A stretch of DNA of 15,960 nt, from assembly GCA_031263265.1 (NCBI GenBank), contig JAISGE010000069.1, forward strand, positions 1 to 15,960. The letters are read 5' to 3'. Of this stretch, positions 14,345 through 15,960 are shown one piece after another. How positions within the stretch are numbered: position 1 is the first letter of the stretch; each line of letters begins with the position of its first letter. The translations under genes and the position numbers were made by a program. The notes under the pieces are model-generated. The model saw nothing but the letters and a program-made list of their open reading frames with translations, did no database searches and was not told the origin of the DNA. The DNA comes from Treponema sp. Lineage in GTDB: Bacteria > Spirochaetota > Spirochaetia > Treponematales > Breznakiellaceae.

Positions 14345-14373
14345 AGAATACCCTAAACCCCCCTCCATGACAA
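14345..14373 (-). promoter_or_regulatory. Candidate ptsI operon promoter giving a leaderless mRNA
   Basis: On the minus strand TTGTCA (14373-14368, 5/6), a 17-bp spacer and TATTCT (14350-14345, 4/6). Only seven bases separate the -10 from the ptsI ATG at 14337, so transcription would begin at or next to the start codon. This explains the absence of a proper ribosome site. The spacer contains a GGAGGGGGG run. Confidence 0.5.
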
Positions 14374-14445
14374 GTACTTTTTTTCTGGTCCCAGCCATTT
14401 AAAATTTAGTGGTGATCCACAAAGTATGATAGAAGAATCCTTGTA

Positions 14446-15960
14446 CTAACTGTGGAACACCGCAGGATCATAATCCCCAGGGGGCACAAAACCCAAAAGG
14501 CCCATACAGGTCGCAGCAAGGGAACTGATCCCCAGCCCCTCCCGTAACGCCCCTTCATAAGGCTCTCTGAGGTATTCTCCCTTATATTCGGGATCATAGA
14601 TGATACACGGTACCGGATTGAGACTATGACTAGTTTTGGCCTTGGGACTTCCATCGGTTTTGTATACCACTGCCCCGGTTTTCTTCTCGTGCTCAAACAT
14701 ATCGTCTGAGTTGCCGTGATCCGCGGTGATCACCAGTATGGCCCCTGCTTCATGTGCAGCCTTGGCAAGCCGTCCAAGCTGGAGGTCCATCCCTTCCATA
14801 GCACAGATCACCGCCTGGTATATCCCGGTATGCCCTACCATGTCCCCATTAGGATAGTTGAGCCTGATGAAATCGTACTTCCCGGAACCCATAGCCTGAA
14901 CCACCACATCGGTGATTTCTGCACATTTCATCCAAGGCCGTTGCTCAAAAGGCACGACATCGCTCTTAATCTCCTGGTAGGTTTCCAGGGTCTCGTCAAA
15001 TTTGCCGGTTCGGTTGCCGTTAAAGAAATAGGTTACATGGCCGTACTTCTGGGTCTCAGAGATCGCCAAGGTTCGTACCCCCGCGGCAGCCAGGTATTCC
15101 CCCATGGTTCGATCGATAGAAGGAGGACTCACCAGGTACCGCCGCGGTACATGGGTGTCTCCGTCATATTCCATCATTCCCGCGTAACAAACCTTGGGCC
15201 GCCTGCCCCGGTCAAAATGGCTGAACCCTTCTTCCTCAAAAGCAGCGGTGATTTCCAAGGCTCGATCCCCCCGGAAATTGAAGTACACTACCGAATCCCC
15301 GTCTTGGATGCTGCCAATGGGAACCCCCTGTTCTGCCACGGTAAATTCCTTGAGGTCTTGGTCAATAATACCGGGAATTTCCTTGCGATAGGTTTCCACG
15401 GCTTCCCGGGCAGAAGTGAATTGGCGAGCTTCGCCGTGAACATGGGTTTTCCAGCCCCGTTCAACCATGGACCAGTCCGCTCCGTAACGATCCATGGTGA
15501 TCCACATCCGTCCCCCCCCAGAGGCGATCCGGGCATCAAAGTCTGGTGAATCCAGGGCGTGTAAAAACGCCTCAAAAGGATCCAAATAGTCCAAGGCGCT
15601 GGTTTCCCCCACATCCCGGCCGTCAAACAGTACGTGGATCCGTACTTTGTGGATCCCCTCCTGTTTCGCGTGCCGGATCATAGCCTTGAGATGGTTTAAA
15701 TGACTATGTACATTACCATCAGAAAAAAGGCCGATAAAATGTAAGGTTCCGTGGGAATCCTGCACCTTGGACACGATGTCTTTCCATGCCTGACCGGTAA
15801 ACAAGCTCCCGCTTTCAATAGATTGGGAGACCAAGGCCGCGCCTTGGTTAAAGACCCTGCCGCAGCCCATAGCATTATGGCCGACCTCACTATTGCCCAT
15901 ATCATCGTCCGAGGGAAGCCCTACTGCTTTTCCATGGGCCTTTAATTGGGTATGGGGATT
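14446..15960 (-). CDS. gpmI: 2,3-bisphosphoglycerate-independent phosphoglycerate mutase (5' end outside window)
   Basis: The frame stays open to the window edge, so 504 C-terminal residues are visible; the ATG at 15900 is internal. The edge reads TQLKAHGKAVGLPSDDDMG then NSEVGHNAMGCGRV, which contains the serine nucleophile of the alkaline-phosphatase-type active site. Further landmarks: HFIGLFSDGNVHSH, VLFDGRDV, YVYF-type NFRGDRALEI, LNYPNGDMVGHTG and ITADHGNSDDMFE with the metal-binding Asp/His residues. GpmI interconverts 3- and 2-phosphoglycerate with Mn2+ and no 2,3-BPG. The NAMGCGRVFNQGA motif is the longer plant/spirochaete/nematode form of the family (about 550 aa), so about 40 N-terminal residues are missing. 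It precedes ptsI by 108 bp on the same strand; no clear terminator separates them. Confidence 0.95.
   Translation of the reverse strand, partial: NPHTQLKAHGKAVGLPSDDDMGNSEVGHNAMGCGRVFNQGAALVSQSIESGSLFTGQAWKDIVSKVQDSHGTLHFIGLFSDGNVHSHLNHLKAMIRHAKQEGIHKVRIHVLFDGRDVGETSALDYLDPFEAFLHALDSPDFDARIASGGGRMWITMDRYGADWSMVERGWKTHVHGEARQFTSAREAVETYRKEIPGIIDQDLKEFTVAEQGVPIGSIQDGDSVVYFNFRGDRALEITAAFEEEGFSHFDRGRRPKVCYAGMMEYDGDTHVPRRYLVSPPSIDRTMGEYLAAAGVRTLAISETQKYGHVTYFFNGNRTGKFDETLETYQEIKSDVVPFEQRPWMKCAEITDVVVQAMGSGKYDFIRLNYPNGDMVGHTGIYQAVICAMEGMDLQLGRLAKAAHEAGAILVITADHGNSDDMFEHEKKTGAVVYKTDGSPKAKTSHSLNPVPCIIYDPEYKGEYLREPYEGALREGLGISSLAATCMGLLGFVPPGDYDPAVFHS

Noticed and set aside
14400..14445. Small palindrome GTGG/CCAC after gpmI as terminator
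   Set aside because: The stem is only 4 bp with no T-run in the gpmI direction; too weak to call.
14716..15549. 277-codon plus-strand ORF opposite gpmI
   Set aside because: It is a shadow of gpmI, whose family motifs are certain; the antisense peptide has no domain pattern and no ribosome site.
1..15960. CRISPR array, tRNA or rRNA genes, prophage or toxin-antitoxin module
   Set aside because: No regularly spaced repeats, cloverleaf with CCA-end pattern, rRNA-like conserved segments or recognisable toxin/antitoxin pair were seen on either strand.

Overview
The window reads as chromosomal DNA of a spirochaete, most likely a Treponema of moderate GC content (termite-gut or rumen type). This is inferred from the overall style of the proteins (RodZ, RimO, Tex, Rsm22, PtsI, and a cofactor-independent phosphoglycerate mutase with a DDDMGNSEVGHNAMG motif) and from an 11-G homopolymer set against a -10 box, a layout familiar from Treponema. 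No rRNA, tRNA, CRISPR array or intact mobile element was seen.

Layout. (1) 1-567: 3' part of an NAD-dependent sugar-nucleotide epimerase/dehydratase gene. (2) 570-1610: a decayed accessory stretch with a 173-aa protein of unknown function, a short ISAs1-type transposase remnant, a 57-codon minus-strand ORF, three copies of a 10-bp repeat and a 69-bp inverted-repeat structure. (3) 1610-4949, plus strand: LolA-like periplasmic protein, a strong palindrome, then rodZ and rimO with overlapping stop and start. (4) 4941-5953, minus strand: VTC-domain polyphosphate polymerase-like protein followed by the C-terminal stump of a CotH-type protein. (5) 5954-6333: a 380-bp intergenic region with the G(11)-TATAAT arrangement and a near-consensus promoter. 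(6) 6334-9652, plus strand: metal-dependent cyclase/hydrolase, an 18-codon leader ORF, then tex. (7) 9724-15960, minus strand, transcribed right to left: gpmI (5' end outside the window), ptsI, der, a MerR-type regulator and an Rsm22-type methyltransferase; the last four are packed with overlaps or a 3-nt gap.

How the genes fit together. Much of the window concerns ribosome biogenesis and translation (RimO on S12, Der in 50S assembly, Rsm22 in small-subunit maturation, Tex as an S1-domain RNA-binding factor), with envelope and cell-shape genes (LolA-like, RodZ) beside it. GpmI makes 2-phosphoglycerate, one step before PEP, and PtsI consumes PEP; PtsI appears to lead the operon that carries the two ribosome factors and the regulator.

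The most interesting signals are regulatory: a possible phase-variable promoter (poly-G directly before TATAAT), short leader ORFs whose stop touches the start of lolA and tex, a probably leaderless ptsI promoter, and two copies of a GGCTGTTTC/GAAACAGCC palindrome after gene ends. I see no large novel multi-gene system and do not claim one.
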